Of a DNA stretch of 64,000 nucleotides, positions 47,247 through 54,928 are shown in pieces. Within the stretch, counting starts at the first letter, position 1. Each line of letters opens with the position of its first letter. Where the stretch lies: positions 62,001 through 126,000 of the forward strand of contig CAIVPR010000044.1 of assembly GCA_903907865.1 (NCBI GenBank). Reading direction: 5' to 3'. The translations under genes were made by a program, and so were the position numbers. Source of the DNA: an uncultured Acidobacteriia bacterium. Its GTDB lineage: Bacteria > Acidobacteriota > Terriglobia > Bryobacterales > Bryobacteraceae. The notes beneath the pieces are model-generated. The model searched no databases. It worked only from the letters and a program-made list of their open reading frames with translations, and was not told the DNA's origin.

Positions 47247-47959
47247 GCGTCGAACTCCGGATCTTTGACACCGCCGCAGCAGCGGCAGAGGCTTGCGGCG
47301 GGGATATTTTCACCCTTCTCGACGCGGCCCGCAGCCGGAACGGCATCGCGACGTTGGCAGTGTCCGGCGGCACAACGCCGCGCATCATGTTCGAGTGGAT
47401 GGCCCGGCAGCCCTTCAATTGGAGCAACATCCACTTGTTCTGGGTCGACGAGCGCTGCGTTCCGATCTCCGATTCGCAGAGCAACTACCGGATGACTCGC
47501 GAATCCCTCTTGGACGCGGTGCACCTCGACCCGGCGCAAATCCATCGGGTCCCGGTGGAGCTTCCGCCCGCAGAGGCTGCAGCGGCGTACGCCGACGAAA
47601 TCCGACGGGTCCTCGGTCTTTCTGCAGGCGAACTGCCGGTCTTCGACGTCCTCCAGCGCGGCATGGGGCCCGACGCCCACACGGCAAGCCTGTTCCCGGG
47701 TGAACCGCTGCTTGAGGACCACACCGGTATTGCGGCGTCGGTCTGGGTGGAAAAGTTCGGACAGCACCGGGTAACACTTCTGCCGGGTGTTTTGGAGCGT
47801 GCGAAGACAACCTTTTGTCTGGTGACGGGCGCTGACAAAGCGGAAGCCCTCCGAACCGTGCTCCACAGCGACACGCCTGTACTAAGCGCGCCGTCCAAGA
47901 TCTCTTCGCCGACGATGGTGTGGTTCCTCGACAGGGCCGCAGCCGCGCTGTCGCAATAG
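47243..47959 (+). CDS. pgl: 6-phosphogluconolactonase
   Basis: A 238-residue enzyme (DevB/SOL type) that hydrolyses the lactone made by Zwf. Motifs include ATLAVSGGTTPRIMFEW, HLFWVDERCVPISDSQSNYRM and the GMGPDAHTASLFPG signature. It closes the zwf-opcA-pgl operon, coupled to opcA through an ATGA overlap. The next oxidative-branch gene, gnd, is not in the window. Confidence 0.95.
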   Translation: MSVELRIFDTAAAAAEACGGDIFTLLDAARSRNGIATLAVSGGTTPRIMFEWMARQPFNWSNIHLFWVDERCVPISDSQSNYRMTRESLLDAVHLDPAQIHRVPVELPPAEAAAAYADEIRRVLGLSAGELPVFDVLQRGMGPDAHTASLFPGEPLLEDHTGIAASVWVEKFGQHRVTLLPGVLERAKTTFCLVTGADKAEALRTVLHSDTPVLSAPSKISSPTMVWFLDRAAAALSQ

Positions 47960-47960
47960 T

Positions 47961-48056
47961 CACTCCCTGGCGGTTGCGGCTCGGTAACACGCCGGTTCTA
48001 ACGATTCGCAGGCTCGGTAACGAGCTGATTTTTCCGAGCCGCGACCGCGAGGGAGC
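47961..48056. repeat. Palindromic intergenic repeat, copy 2
   Basis: Arms CACTCCCTGGCGGTTGCGGC and GCCGCGACCGCGAGGGAGCG flank a 60-base centre in which GGCTCGGTAAC-type sequence occurs twice. The outer arms are the same family as the element at 40871-40933. It lies between the convergent pgl and DnaJ-domain genes. Confidence 0.7.
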
Positions 48057-48078
48057 GTTCTTTCAAATCCACCGTCCG

Positions 48079-49164
48079 CTAGGGCACGCTCGTGGCGGGC
48101 GGATCCGGTGCGGGTTCCGCGCGCCGCGCCAACGTTGCGGAACCGGAAACCAGTCCTTGGACCGTTCCCAATTCGCTGGCCTCCCAATCGATCTGGAGCA
48201 AATTCTTGTCGGTCAGATGCATAGTCAGTTCGCCCTTGGCCCCACCCCGTCCGGTCCACGGTACCACCACGGTTGAGGCCCCGACGGGCCCATCGAATTG
48301 GAAATACACGTCGGGAGAAATTGCCCGGTCCAAGACCCGGTAGCGGGATCGGTATTGCCCGGTCAGCCGGTCCCCGTTCTGGCGGATGGTGGCCTCAATG
48401 AACTCCGGCGTGTAGAGGTCGCCAACTTTATCGCCGGAATTCCTCGGCCTGACGTAAGCCCATGTGCCGACAAAGCGCGCCTTCGAGGGCACATCTATCG
48501 CCCGCGCCGATGTTTCGGGCCGACTTGCCGGGGGTTCCGCCGCCGTTTTGGGCAACTGGGTGGCGCTGGTCTCCAGCGGTTCGGGAATGCCGAATTGCAA
48601 CGTCTTCCGGTCCGCCGACTGGTGCGCCAGAAGCCGGTTGACCTCCGCCATCGCGGAGTCCCGCTGGGCCCGGGTCGTACGCAGGCTAGCTCGAAGGCGC
48701 GCCAACTCTTCCGGCAATGCCACCGCCGACGCACCTGCGGGCGAAAGCGTCTCGCTAATGGTGTAGGTCTTGTCTTCCTTCGGTGGCGGCTGCGGGGGTG
48801 TTTCGCCGGACGAGAACCAGATCAACATTCCGATTGTCACCAACGTGCTGGCAACCCAAGCGGCCCGCATCGCCAGGCGTCGGATGTCGATGGTTGAAGC
48901 CGGATTGACCACGATGGTCGGCCGGGGATCCTCCTCGAGAAAGTCATCGTACCTGCGTCGACGTTCCGGATCCGACAGGATGGCGTAGACCCGGTTCAAC
49001 TTGCGCATCTGAAGCTCGGCGATGGCCTTCATTTGCGGATCGGTCTGGTGGTCGGGATGGAGTAGACGCACCAAGTGCCGAAAGGCGTCGCGCACGTCCT
49101 CAGCCGAGGCGCCGGGGTCGATGCCAAGTTCCTCGTAGTAGTTGAGCTGGGCGAATTTGCTCAA
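48079..49164 (-). CDS. J-domain (DnaJ-like) membrane protein
   Basis: A 361-residue protein. Residues 8-75 are a J domain: NYYEELGIDPGASAEDVRDAF and the HPD motif in LLHPDHQTD, so it should stimulate a DnaK partner. One transmembrane helix follows (about 98-117, MRAAWVASTLVTIGMLIWF). A coiled-coil and Pro-rich linker lead to a C-terminal domain (about 230-340) that looks beta-rich and recurs in secreted proteins (FVGTWAYVRPRNSG... GQYRSRYRV). Only a TTG start (49164) fits the J domain. It anchors Hsp70 function at the membrane or senses the envelope; the client is unknown. Confidence 0.82.
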   Translation of the reverse strand: MSKFAQLNYYEELGIDPGASAEDVRDAFRHLVRLLHPDHQTDPQMKAIAELQMRKLNRVYAILSDPERRRRYDDFLEEDPRPTIVVNPASTIDIRRLAMRAAWVASTLVTIGMLIWFSSGETPPQPPPKEDKTYTISETLSPAGASAVALPEELARLRASLRTTRAQRDSAMAEVNRLLAHQSADRKTLQFGIPEPLETSATQLPKTAAEPPASRPETSARAIDVPSKARFVGTWAYVRPRNSGDKVGDLYTPEFIEATIRQNGDRLTGQYRSRYRVLDRAISPDVYFQFDGPVGASTVVVPWTGRGGAKGELTMHLTDKNLLQIDWEASELGTVQGLVSGSATLARRAEPAPDPPATSVP

Positions 49165-49240
49165 GGGGAAAAAGTCCGGTAAGAACCGGTCCAGAAACTA
49201 CAGTAGCTGATATTCCGCCGTCCGCGCAAGGCGCGTCTAA

Positions 49241-49834
49241 TCACGCGCGGTTCAACAGCCTGTCGACGTGCTTGGCAATGATATCGCACTCCACATTGAT
49301 GCGGTCACCGGGGCCGCGGCTTGACAGGTTGGTGGCCGTGTAGGTATGCGGGATAACAGCGATCCGGACGGTGCCGTTATCGACCTTGGCGATCGTCAGG
49401 CTGATCCCGTCGAGGCAAATCGAGCCCTTGTAAACGAGGAACCGGTCCAGTTCGGAGGGGATGCGCACGGTCCATTCCCAGTTCCCGTCGCCCAACGCCG
49501 CCAGGCCCTCGACAACTCCCGTGCCATCCACATGCCCTTGGACAATGTGGCCGCTGAGGCGCGTCACCGGCGTGACCGGACGCTCCAAGTTGACCGGATC
49601 GCCGGATTTCAAGTCCTCCAAGTTTGTCCGATCGAGAGTCTCGGGGGCCAGATCGGCAGAGAAGCCGTCCGCGCGGAGTTCGACCGCCGTCAGACAGACG
49701 CCGTTGACCGCGATGCTGGACCCTTTCACGGAGTCCTGGAGAACGGTGGAACATTGGATGTCCAAGCGCGCCCCCGCCCCCCGGCGCTCGAATGCCTCCA
49801 CTCGTCCGAGTTCCTCCACAATGCCGGTGAACAT
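49241..49834 (-). CDS. ribE: Riboflavin synthase alpha chain
   Basis: A 197-residue enzyme that dismutates two 6,7-dimethyl-8-ribityllumazines to riboflavin. It has the two tandem lumazine-binding repeats: MFTGIVEELGRVEAFERR and VNGVCLTAVELRADGFSADL in the first, and SGHIVQGHVDGTG with LDGISLTIAKVDNGT in the second. The start at 49834 is the canonical MFTGIVEE; the frame upstream belongs to ribD. It follows ribD by one base. Confidence 0.96.
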   Translation of the reverse strand: MFTGIVEELGRVEAFERRGAGARLDIQCSTVLQDSVKGSSIAVNGVCLTAVELRADGFSADLAPETLDRTNLEDLKSGDPVNLERPVTPVTRLSGHIVQGHVDGTGVVEGLAALGDGNWEWTVRIPSELDRFLVYKGSICLDGISLTIAKVDNGTVRIAVIPHTYTATNLSSRGPGDRINVECDIIAKHVDRLLNRA

Positions 49835-49835
49835 G

Positions 49836-50942
49836 TTACGGTTCCCGCCGGACGTATGCCTCGACGGCGAACTCGTCGGGCGGGATCGGGTGCAGCTGGG
49901 TGCGCTCCAGCACGATTGCATCCACCCGGCGCTGCCGACCGGTTCCGCCCGCCATCGGGAGCGAATTCATGCCTCCCAAGATCTTGGGGGCGTAGTAGAG
50001 GAATACCTTGTCGACGGCGTTGGCCTCGAGCGCAGCCCAGTTCACTTTGCTGCCAGCCTCGATCATCACCGAGAGGCATTTGCGCTGGCCCAGAAGGCGG
50101 ATGGCGTCGCGGATGTCAACCCGGCCCCGCGGCCCGTCGAGAATCCGCACCTCGACACCGTGGCTCTCCAGCGCGCGGCGGCGCTCGATGGGCGCTGCGG
50201 AGGTTCCGATGACGAGTACGTCGCCATCGGCCGATTGTACCAGTTTTGAGTTCAGTGGCAGGCGCAGCATCGAATCGAGCACCACGCGGAGCAGCGGACG
50301 TGCCCGTTCGAGGCCGCTGCGGTCGGTCAGCAAGGGGTCGTCGGCTAGAGCCGTACCGATGCCGGTAACCATCGCGTCGGCAGCGTGTCGGAGTTCCTGC
50401 ACGTGGGCGCGGGCGCGCTCGCTGGTGATCCAGCCGGAATTGTCCTCCGGGGCCGCGATCTTGCCGTCCAGTGTCACGGCGCACTTGAGTGTGACCAAGG
50501 GCTTGCCTGTGTGGATAAAGTGCAGCCAAGCCTCGTTGAGCTTTTCGGCCTCGGCGCGGAATTCCACGGCATGCTCCACCACGATTCCGGCGGCCCTCAA
50601 TTTCGCGAAGCCCGCACCGGAAACCAGCGGGTTGACGTCGCCCATCGCGGCAACCACGCGCGCGACCCCGGCGGCAATCAGGGCTTCGGCACAGGGGCCT
50701 GTGCGCCCGACATGGGAGCACGGTTCCAGCGTGACGTAGGCCGTTGCGCCTTTTGACTCAACTCCAGCCTCTTCGAGCGCCAAGACCTCGGCGTGTTTGA
50801 CACCGCTCCAAGTGTGGAAGCCGCGGCCAACCACCCTGCCATCGGCACTGACCAGGACACAACCCACCATCGGATTTGGCGACGCCAAGGCCACGCCTTG
50901 CCGGGCCAGGTCCAACGCTTCCCTCATGTGAGCAAGGTTCAT
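49836..50942 (-). CDS. ribD: Bifunctional riboflavin deaminase/reductase RibD
   Basis: A 368-residue bifunctional enzyme: pyrimidine deaminase followed by reductase, early in riboflavin synthesis. The zinc deaminase site is KHAEVLALEEAG (His-Ala-Glu) and LEPCSHVGRTGPCAEALI. The reductase domain (about residue 150 on) begins PLVTLKCAVTLDGKIAAPEDNSGWI. The ATG at 50942 lies four bases after the ftsY stop, so ftsY-ribD-ribE are one transcription unit. No ribA or ribH is adjacent, and I see no FMN riboswitch in the short gap. Confidence 0.96.
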   Translation of the reverse strand: MNLAHMREALDLARQGVALASPNPMVGCVLVSADGRVVGRGFHTWSGVKHAEVLALEEAGVESKGATAYVTLEPCSHVGRTGPCAEALIAAGVARVVAAMGDVNPLVSGAGFAKLRAAGIVVEHAVEFRAEAEKLNEAWLHFIHTGKPLVTLKCAVTLDGKIAAPEDNSGWITSERARAHVQELRHAADAMVTGIGTALADDPLLTDRSGLERARPLLRVVLDSMLRLPLNSKLVQSADGDVLVIGTSAAPIERRRALESHGVEVRILDGPRGRVDIRDAIRLLGQRKCLSVMIEAGSKVNWAALEANAVDKVFLYYAPKILGGMNSLPMAGGTGRQRRVDAIVLERTQLHPIPPDEFAVEAYVRREP

Positions 50943-50946
50943 AGGC

Positions 50947-51903
50947 TTATTTGGACGTTGCGAACAGCGAGTCGATAAATTTTTCCGGTTCGAAGCGGAG
51001 CAAGTCCTCGACCTTTTCGCCAACGCCGATGTAACGGATAGGCAATCCGAGTTCCCTTGCAATTGCGACCACCACGCCGCCCTTGGCCGTGCCGTCCAGC
51101 TTGGTCAGTACGATGCCGGTAACGCCGGAGGTTTCAGTGAACTTGCGCGCCTGCTCCAAGCCGTTTTGACCCGTGGTGGCATCGAGCACCAGCAGGACTT
51201 CATGTGGAGCGTCTTCAATCACCCGCGAGGCCGTGCGGCGCATCTTTTCCAGCTCCGCCATGAGGTTGGTCTTGGTCTGGAGCCTACCAGCTGTGTCCAC
51301 GATCACGTAATCCACGCCACGGGCCTTGGCTGCGGTGAGGGCGTCGAACATGACGGCGCTGGGGTCGGCCCCGGTGTGTTGCCGGATAACCTGGGTCTCG
51401 GTGCGGTCGCCCCAGACTTCGAGCTGCTCGATGGCGGCGGCGCGGAAGGTGTCGGCGGCGCAGAGGAGCACGGAATGGCCCTCGGATTTCAAGTGCGAGG
51501 CCAGCTTTCCGATGGTTGTGGTCTTGCCCGCGCCATTGACGCCGACCACCATGACGACGGCGGGCGGCGAATCCACCCAAGCAAGCGGACGGTCATTGGC
51601 GACGAGGATTTCGAGCAGGTACTCGCGGATCAGGCCACGGAGTTCGCCCGCGTCGGCGACAAGGTGGCGTCCGACGCGTTCCCGGATGCGTTCGAGGATG
51701 TCCTCGGTGGTGGCGACGCCGATATCAGCGGAAATGAGGGTATATTCGAGCTCCTCGAGCAGGTCGGCATCGATCTGCTTTTTGCCCGCGAGCACGTCCT
51801 CAATGCGCGAGACGAGGCCGTCGCGTGTCTTCTGGACGCCGTCCCGGAGTTTGTCGAGAAGCGACGGCTCCTGGGCGACGGTATTGAAGAGGGTCTGGAT
51901 CAT
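50947..51903 (-). CDS. ftsY: Signal recognition particle receptor FtsY
   Basis: A 318-residue SRP receptor GTPase without the long acidic A domain of some proteobacteria. The helical N domain (residues about 15-100, DKLRDGVQKTRDGLVSRIEDVL) precedes the G domain: G1 GVNGAGKTTTIGKL, the insertion-box DTFRAAAIEQL, G3 DTAGRLQTKTNLMAEL, G4 TKLDGTAKGG. It docks ribosome-SRP complexes at the membrane. It is the first gene of the ftsY-ribD-ribE unit. TACCAT lies nine bases before its ATG. Confidence 0.97.
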   Translation of the reverse strand: MIQTLFNTVAQEPSLLDKLRDGVQKTRDGLVSRIEDVLAGKKQIDADLLEELEYTLISADIGVATTEDILERIRERVGRHLVADAGELRGLIREYLLEILVANDRPLAWVDSPPAVVMVVGVNGAGKTTTIGKLASHLKSEGHSVLLCAADTFRAAAIEQLEVWGDRTETQVIRQHTGADPSAVMFDALTAAKARGVDYVIVDTAGRLQTKTNLMAELEKMRRTASRVIEDAPHEVLLVLDATTGQNGLEQARKFTETSGVTGIVLTKLDGTAKGGVVVAIARELGLPIRYIGVGEKVEDLLRFEPEKFIDSLFATSK

Positions 51904-51912
51904 CTTTGTTCA

Positions 51913-51918
51913 ATGGTA
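51913..51918 (-). promoter_or_regulatory. -10-like box TACCAT upstream of ftsY
   Basis: On the minus strand TACCAT ends nine bases before the ftsY ATG, another member of the recurrent TANNNT set. Confidence 0.3.
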
Positions 51919-52101
51919 TCAATGGGGTTCCGGTCGGTCCGACGAAACGGAAACGCTTTTTCAGTGCCACCAATTATTGGTCCCTTTTGGTCGCCGCTCG
52001 GAGAGATCGGTAGGGTGCCGAGCCGCCAACGGACTGGAGCGTGCGCCTTTCATAGCGCGCTAGCAGCCAATTGCAGTATCATCAAAATCGGGGTGCGGAC
52101 A

Positions 52102-53682
52102 ATGGCGCGTACGAAGAATTCATCCAACGGAATCAGCCGCAGGGGCCTGCTCAGCTCGGCTGGAGCAGCAGCGGCGGTGGCCGCGACGGGGCTCGCCCCC
52201 GAACCAATCGAGGCCTCGCCCATGGAACTCGGCGCAAAACTCTACGAATCCATCGGCGTGACTCCCGCCGTCAACTGCCGGGGTACTTTTACCATCATTA
52301 CGGGCTCGCAGTCGCTGCCCGAAGTCAAGCGCGCCATGGAACTGGCCTCGCACCACTACGTCCACATGGATGAACTGATGGATGCGGTCGGCAAGCGCCT
52401 CGCCGAACTCACCCAGGCCGAATGGGGCATGGTCACCAACGGCTGCGCCGCCGCCCTCGCCCACGCCACCGCCGCCTGCGTGACGGGCGGCGACCCCGAA
52501 AAGATGCAGCGCATGCCCAACCTCGCGGGCATGAAGAACGAGGTCATCGTCCCCCGCTACGCCCGCAACGTCTACGACCACGCCGTCCGCATGACCGGCG
52601 TCAAGATGGTCGAAGTCGATACCGCCGCTCAGTTCGAGGCCGCCGTCAACTCGCGAACCGCCATGTGCATGATCATGTCCGGGCCCGCAGCCGAAAAGGG
52701 CGAGCTTTCGATCCCGAACACCGCCATCCTCTGTAAGAAGCACGGCATCCCCCTGCTGATCGACGCCGCCGCCGAGGAACTCACCATTCCCAACGGCCAC
52801 TTCAAGAACGGCGCGACGCTGGTCGCCTACAGCGGCGGCAAGTGCCTGCGCGGACCCCAGGCGGGCGGCTTGCTCCTCGGCCGCAAGGATCTGATCCAGA
52901 CGGCGTGGGTCTGTAGCGCCCCGCACCATGCTTTTGGACGGTCGATGAAGGTCGGCAAGGAAGAAATCATGGGGATGTTGGCTGCGGTCGAGGTGTGGGT
53001 CAAGCGCGACCACGCCGCCGAGTGGAAGGAATGGGAGCGTCGGCTGGATGTAATTTCGACCGCCGCGATGAAAGTGGACGGCGTCACCAAGACGATCCAC
53101 CAGCCCGAGGATCTCTCCAACCACGCACCGGTGCTGCAACTGAGCTGGGACCCGAAAAAGGTCGGCATCACGGGCACCGAGATCGAGGAGTTGCTGGGGA
53201 AGGGAACTCCGCGCATCTTGGTCGCCGGATCCAACGGCACGCGGCGGGATCTGACGAAGCCGAGTTCCATCCGCATCATGCCCTACATGATGGAGCCGGG
53301 CGACGAAAGAATCGCGTCCGAGGCGATTCACAAGCTGCTGTCGAAACCGCCGAAGTTCGCCGATCCCGTAATTCCCGCTCCCGACGGCGATGTCACCGGA
53401 AATTGGACGGTGGAATTGACGTACCTGTCGGGCAAGTCGACCCACCACATCACGCTGGCTCAATCGGGCGGCAAGGTTTCCGGGACCCACAAGGGCGAGA
53501 CCACCACGGGCAACCTTTCCGGCGCGCTGGAGGGCAAGACGCTGACGATGCGGGCGTCGCACAAGATCGAGGGGACTTCACTGTCGTACAACTTCAGCGG
53601 AACGGTGAACGGCGGCACGATTGCGGGGACCGTCGGTTTGGCGGAGTATGGCAAGGCGGAGTTTGTGGCGCGGCGGGGGTAA
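52102..53682 (+). CDS. Exported SelA-like PLP-dependent protein with C-terminal beta domain
   Basis: A 526-residue protein with a Tat-like leader (SRRGLLSSAGAAAAVAATGLA). Residues about 40-430 are an aminotransferase-fold PLP domain of the L-seryl-tRNA selenium transferase (SelA)/D-glucosaminate lyase superfamily: VTPAVNCRGTFTIITGS, EWGMVTNGCAAALAHATAAC and the Schiff-base Lys247 in YSGGKCLRGPQAGGLLLGR. From about 430 a separate beta domain starts GNWTVELTYLSGKSTHHITL and ends GLAEYGKAEFVARRG. A periplasmic PLP enzyme makes a role in selenocysteine synthesis unlikely; a catabolic lyase or racemase is more plausible. A typical SelA would lack the leader and tail. Confidence 0.82.
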   Translation: MARTKNSSNGISRRGLLSSAGAAAAVAATGLAPEPIEASPMELGAKLYESIGVTPAVNCRGTFTIITGSQSLPEVKRAMELASHHYVHMDELMDAVGKRLAELTQAEWGMVTNGCAAALAHATAACVTGGDPEKMQRMPNLAGMKNEVIVPRYARNVYDHAVRMTGVKMVEVDTAAQFEAAVNSRTAMCMIMSGPAAEKGELSIPNTAILCKKHGIPLLIDAAAEELTIPNGHFKNGATLVAYSGGKCLRGPQAGGLLLGRKDLIQTAWVCSAPHHAFGRSMKVGKEEIMGMLAAVEVWVKRDHAAEWKEWERRLDVISTAAMKVDGVTKTIHQPEDLSNHAPVLQLSWDPKKVGITGTEIEELLGKGTPRILVAGSNGTRRDLTKPSSIRIMPYMMEPGDERIASEAIHKLLSKPPKFADPVIPAPDGDVTGNWTVELTYLSGKSTHHITLAQSGGKVSGTHKGETTTGNLSGALEGKTLTMRASHKIEGTSLSYNFSGTVNGGTIAGTVGLAEYGKAEFVARRG

Positions 53683-53759
53683 GTCGCGAGCAGCGGCCAA
53701 CGTGGTAAACGGTCAAAAAGGGGGTGCAATGGCAGACAATCAAAGGAGCCATTTTGTTC

Positions 53760-53789
53760 TTGACATTGCCGTTCGCTCTTGGATAAACT
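53760..53789 (+). promoter_or_regulatory. Strong sigma70-like promoter TTGACA-18-TAAACT
   Basis: A perfect -35 TTGACA (53760-53765) is followed, after 18 bases, by TAAACT (53784-53789). The next start codon is at 53819, giving a leader of about 20-25 bases with an AAAGG motif. It is the best -35 sequence I noticed in the window. Confidence 0.6.
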
Positions 53790-53818
53790 TCTCCTCAGAA
53801 AGGTTTCAACACTCCACT

Positions 53819-53980
53819 ATGACAAGATTCTTGGCAGTCATCCTCACAGGCGCGGCGCTGGCGGTTTCGCTTTCCGCAGGATCAGTATCCGCACCGGAGA
53901 TCGACCCGGCTAGCGGCGTTGGCGCTCTAACCCTGATTTCTGGCGCGGTCTTGGTCCTCCGGGCTCGCCGCCGCCGCTAA
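53819..53980 (+). CDS. 53-residue sorting-signal (PEP-CTERM-like) protein
   Basis: A tiny protein made of almost only targeting sequences. A Sec signal peptide (RFLAVILTGAALAVSLSAG) is followed by a short stretch with a Pro-Glu motif (APEIDPASG), a hydrophobic helix (VGALTLISGAVLVL) and a terminal RARRRR. This is the order of a PEP-CTERM exosortase signal (PEP-like motif, helix, basic end), although no room is left for a mature domain. A good promoter directly precedes it. It may be a sorted peptide, a remnant or a decoy for the sorting enzyme. No exosortase gene is in the window. Confidence 0.7.
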   Translation: MTRFLAVILTGAALAVSLSAGSVSAPEIDPASGVGALTLISGAVLVLRARRRR

Positions 53981-53999
53981 CTGCAGTTGCGCGTGCACC

Positions 54000-54050
54000 G
54001 TGCCGGTCGTATGGGTAGTGTCCTACTGGGTACCATCCTACGACCGGCGC
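54000..54050. terminator. Inverted repeat between convergent genes, probable terminator hairpin
   Basis: GCCGGTCGTA (54002-54011) and TACGACCGGC (54039-54048) are perfect complements, extendable by a wobble and a G-C pair. The 27-base loop has further self-complementarity (GGGTA/TACC). The right arm overlaps the stop of the sterol-desaturase-family gene. No clear T-run is seen. Confidence 0.5.
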
Positions 54051-54832
54051 TGAAATGGTCGCAGCAGCATGTAGCCCAACTTCAATGTCTCGCCGTCAGG
54101 TATACCCCTGACACCGGTCTCCAGTTCCGTCTCTTCATTCACTGAGCCCCAAGTCCCCAGAAGTCGATCCCACCACGGGAACAATTGTCCGAAGTTCTTG
54201 TTTTGCGCGGACAGTTCGCTCGAATGGTGTAGGCGGTGTGCATCTGGCGTAATGACGAAAAGCCTCAGCCATGTTTCGAACTGTGGCGGCAGGGATCCAT
54301 TGGCATGGGCGAACAAATTCTGGGCCGAGCTTAGGAGCAGCGCCACCAAAACGCACAACGGCGAGGGAGCCAGCAGCCGGACAGCCAGAAGTTTCGCGGC
54401 CTGCGTGATCAGAACCTCGATCGGATGGAAGCGTGCCGACGTTGAGACGTCAAAATCGCGGTCGGAATGGTGGATTTCATGCACGCGCCACAGCAATTCC
54501 ACCGAGTGCATCAGGCGATGCACGGCATAATTCAAAAGATCGAAGGCGAGGATTCCCAGCATGAATCCTGCGGTCGGAGATATCCACGATTGTTGAAGGA
54601 GCCCATGGGCTCTTCCTGAAATCGACCACGCGTAGTAAACCGGCGCCACGCGGACAACCAGCCCCACCGCGACAGCTGACACGGCGAAGAGAGTACCGTG
54701 TACCCCCCATCGTCGCGCTGCCGTTGCCCGCAACGTCGCCTTGGGTCGCATACCCTCCCATACGGCAACGGCCATAAACGCCGTCACGAATACTACCCAG
54801 TATGCGGCGCCTTCAATACGTACCCAATCCAT
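54038..54832 (-). CDS. Sterol desaturase/fatty acid hydroxylase superfamily protein
   Basis: A 264-residue integral membrane di-iron enzyme. Four or five hydrophobic segments surround the histidine clusters: HRLMH, HEIHHSD and the C-terminal HRLHH. These match the fatty acid hydroxylase superfamily (PF04116), which oxidises or desaturates C-H bonds in sterols, fatty acids or ether lipids. An extra His region (RFHPIEVL) is also typical. The ATG at 54832 is taken; a TTG 11 codons upstream is rejected. TATTCT lies nine bases before the ATG. Given hpnE and hpnB, a hopanoid or lipid substrate is possible but unproven. Confidence 0.9.
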   Translation of the reverse strand: MDWVRIEGAAYWVVFVTAFMAVAVWEGMRPKATLRATAARRWGVHGTLFAVSAVAVGLVVRVAPVYYAWSISGRAHGLLQQSWISPTAGFMLGILAFDLLNYAVHRLMHSVELLWRVHEIHHSDRDFDVSTSARFHPIEVLITQAAKLLAVRLLAPSPLCVLVALLLSSAQNLFAHANGSLPPQFETWLRLFVITPDAHRLHHSSELSAQNKNFGQLFPWWDRLLGTWGSVNEETELETGVRGIPDGETLKLGYMLLRPFQRRS

Positions 54833-54841
54833 CTTAAATGC

Positions 54842-54847
54842 AGAATA
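54842..54847 (-). promoter_or_regulatory. -10-like box TATTCT upstream of the sterol-desaturase-family gene
   Basis: On the minus strand TATTCT ends nine bases before the ATG at 54832. Confidence 0.3.
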
Positions 54848-54928
54848 CCTTGGCGCATCTGCCAACGCTTTCCATCCCGTGGAGACAGTCGGCAGGCTCG
54901 AACGTCCCCGCCCGCTCGAAGCCCATGC

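Noticed and set aside
49836-50960. FMN riboswitch before ribD
   Set aside because: ribD starts four bases after the ftsY stop, leaving no space, and no conserved RFN element was seen there.
52120-53562. 480-residue open frame antisense to the SelA-like gene
   Set aside because: Shadow; no domain or start signal.
52102-53682. Genuine selenocysteine synthase (selA)
   Set aside because: The Tat-type leader, C-terminal beta domain and lack of selB or selC nearby argue against it.
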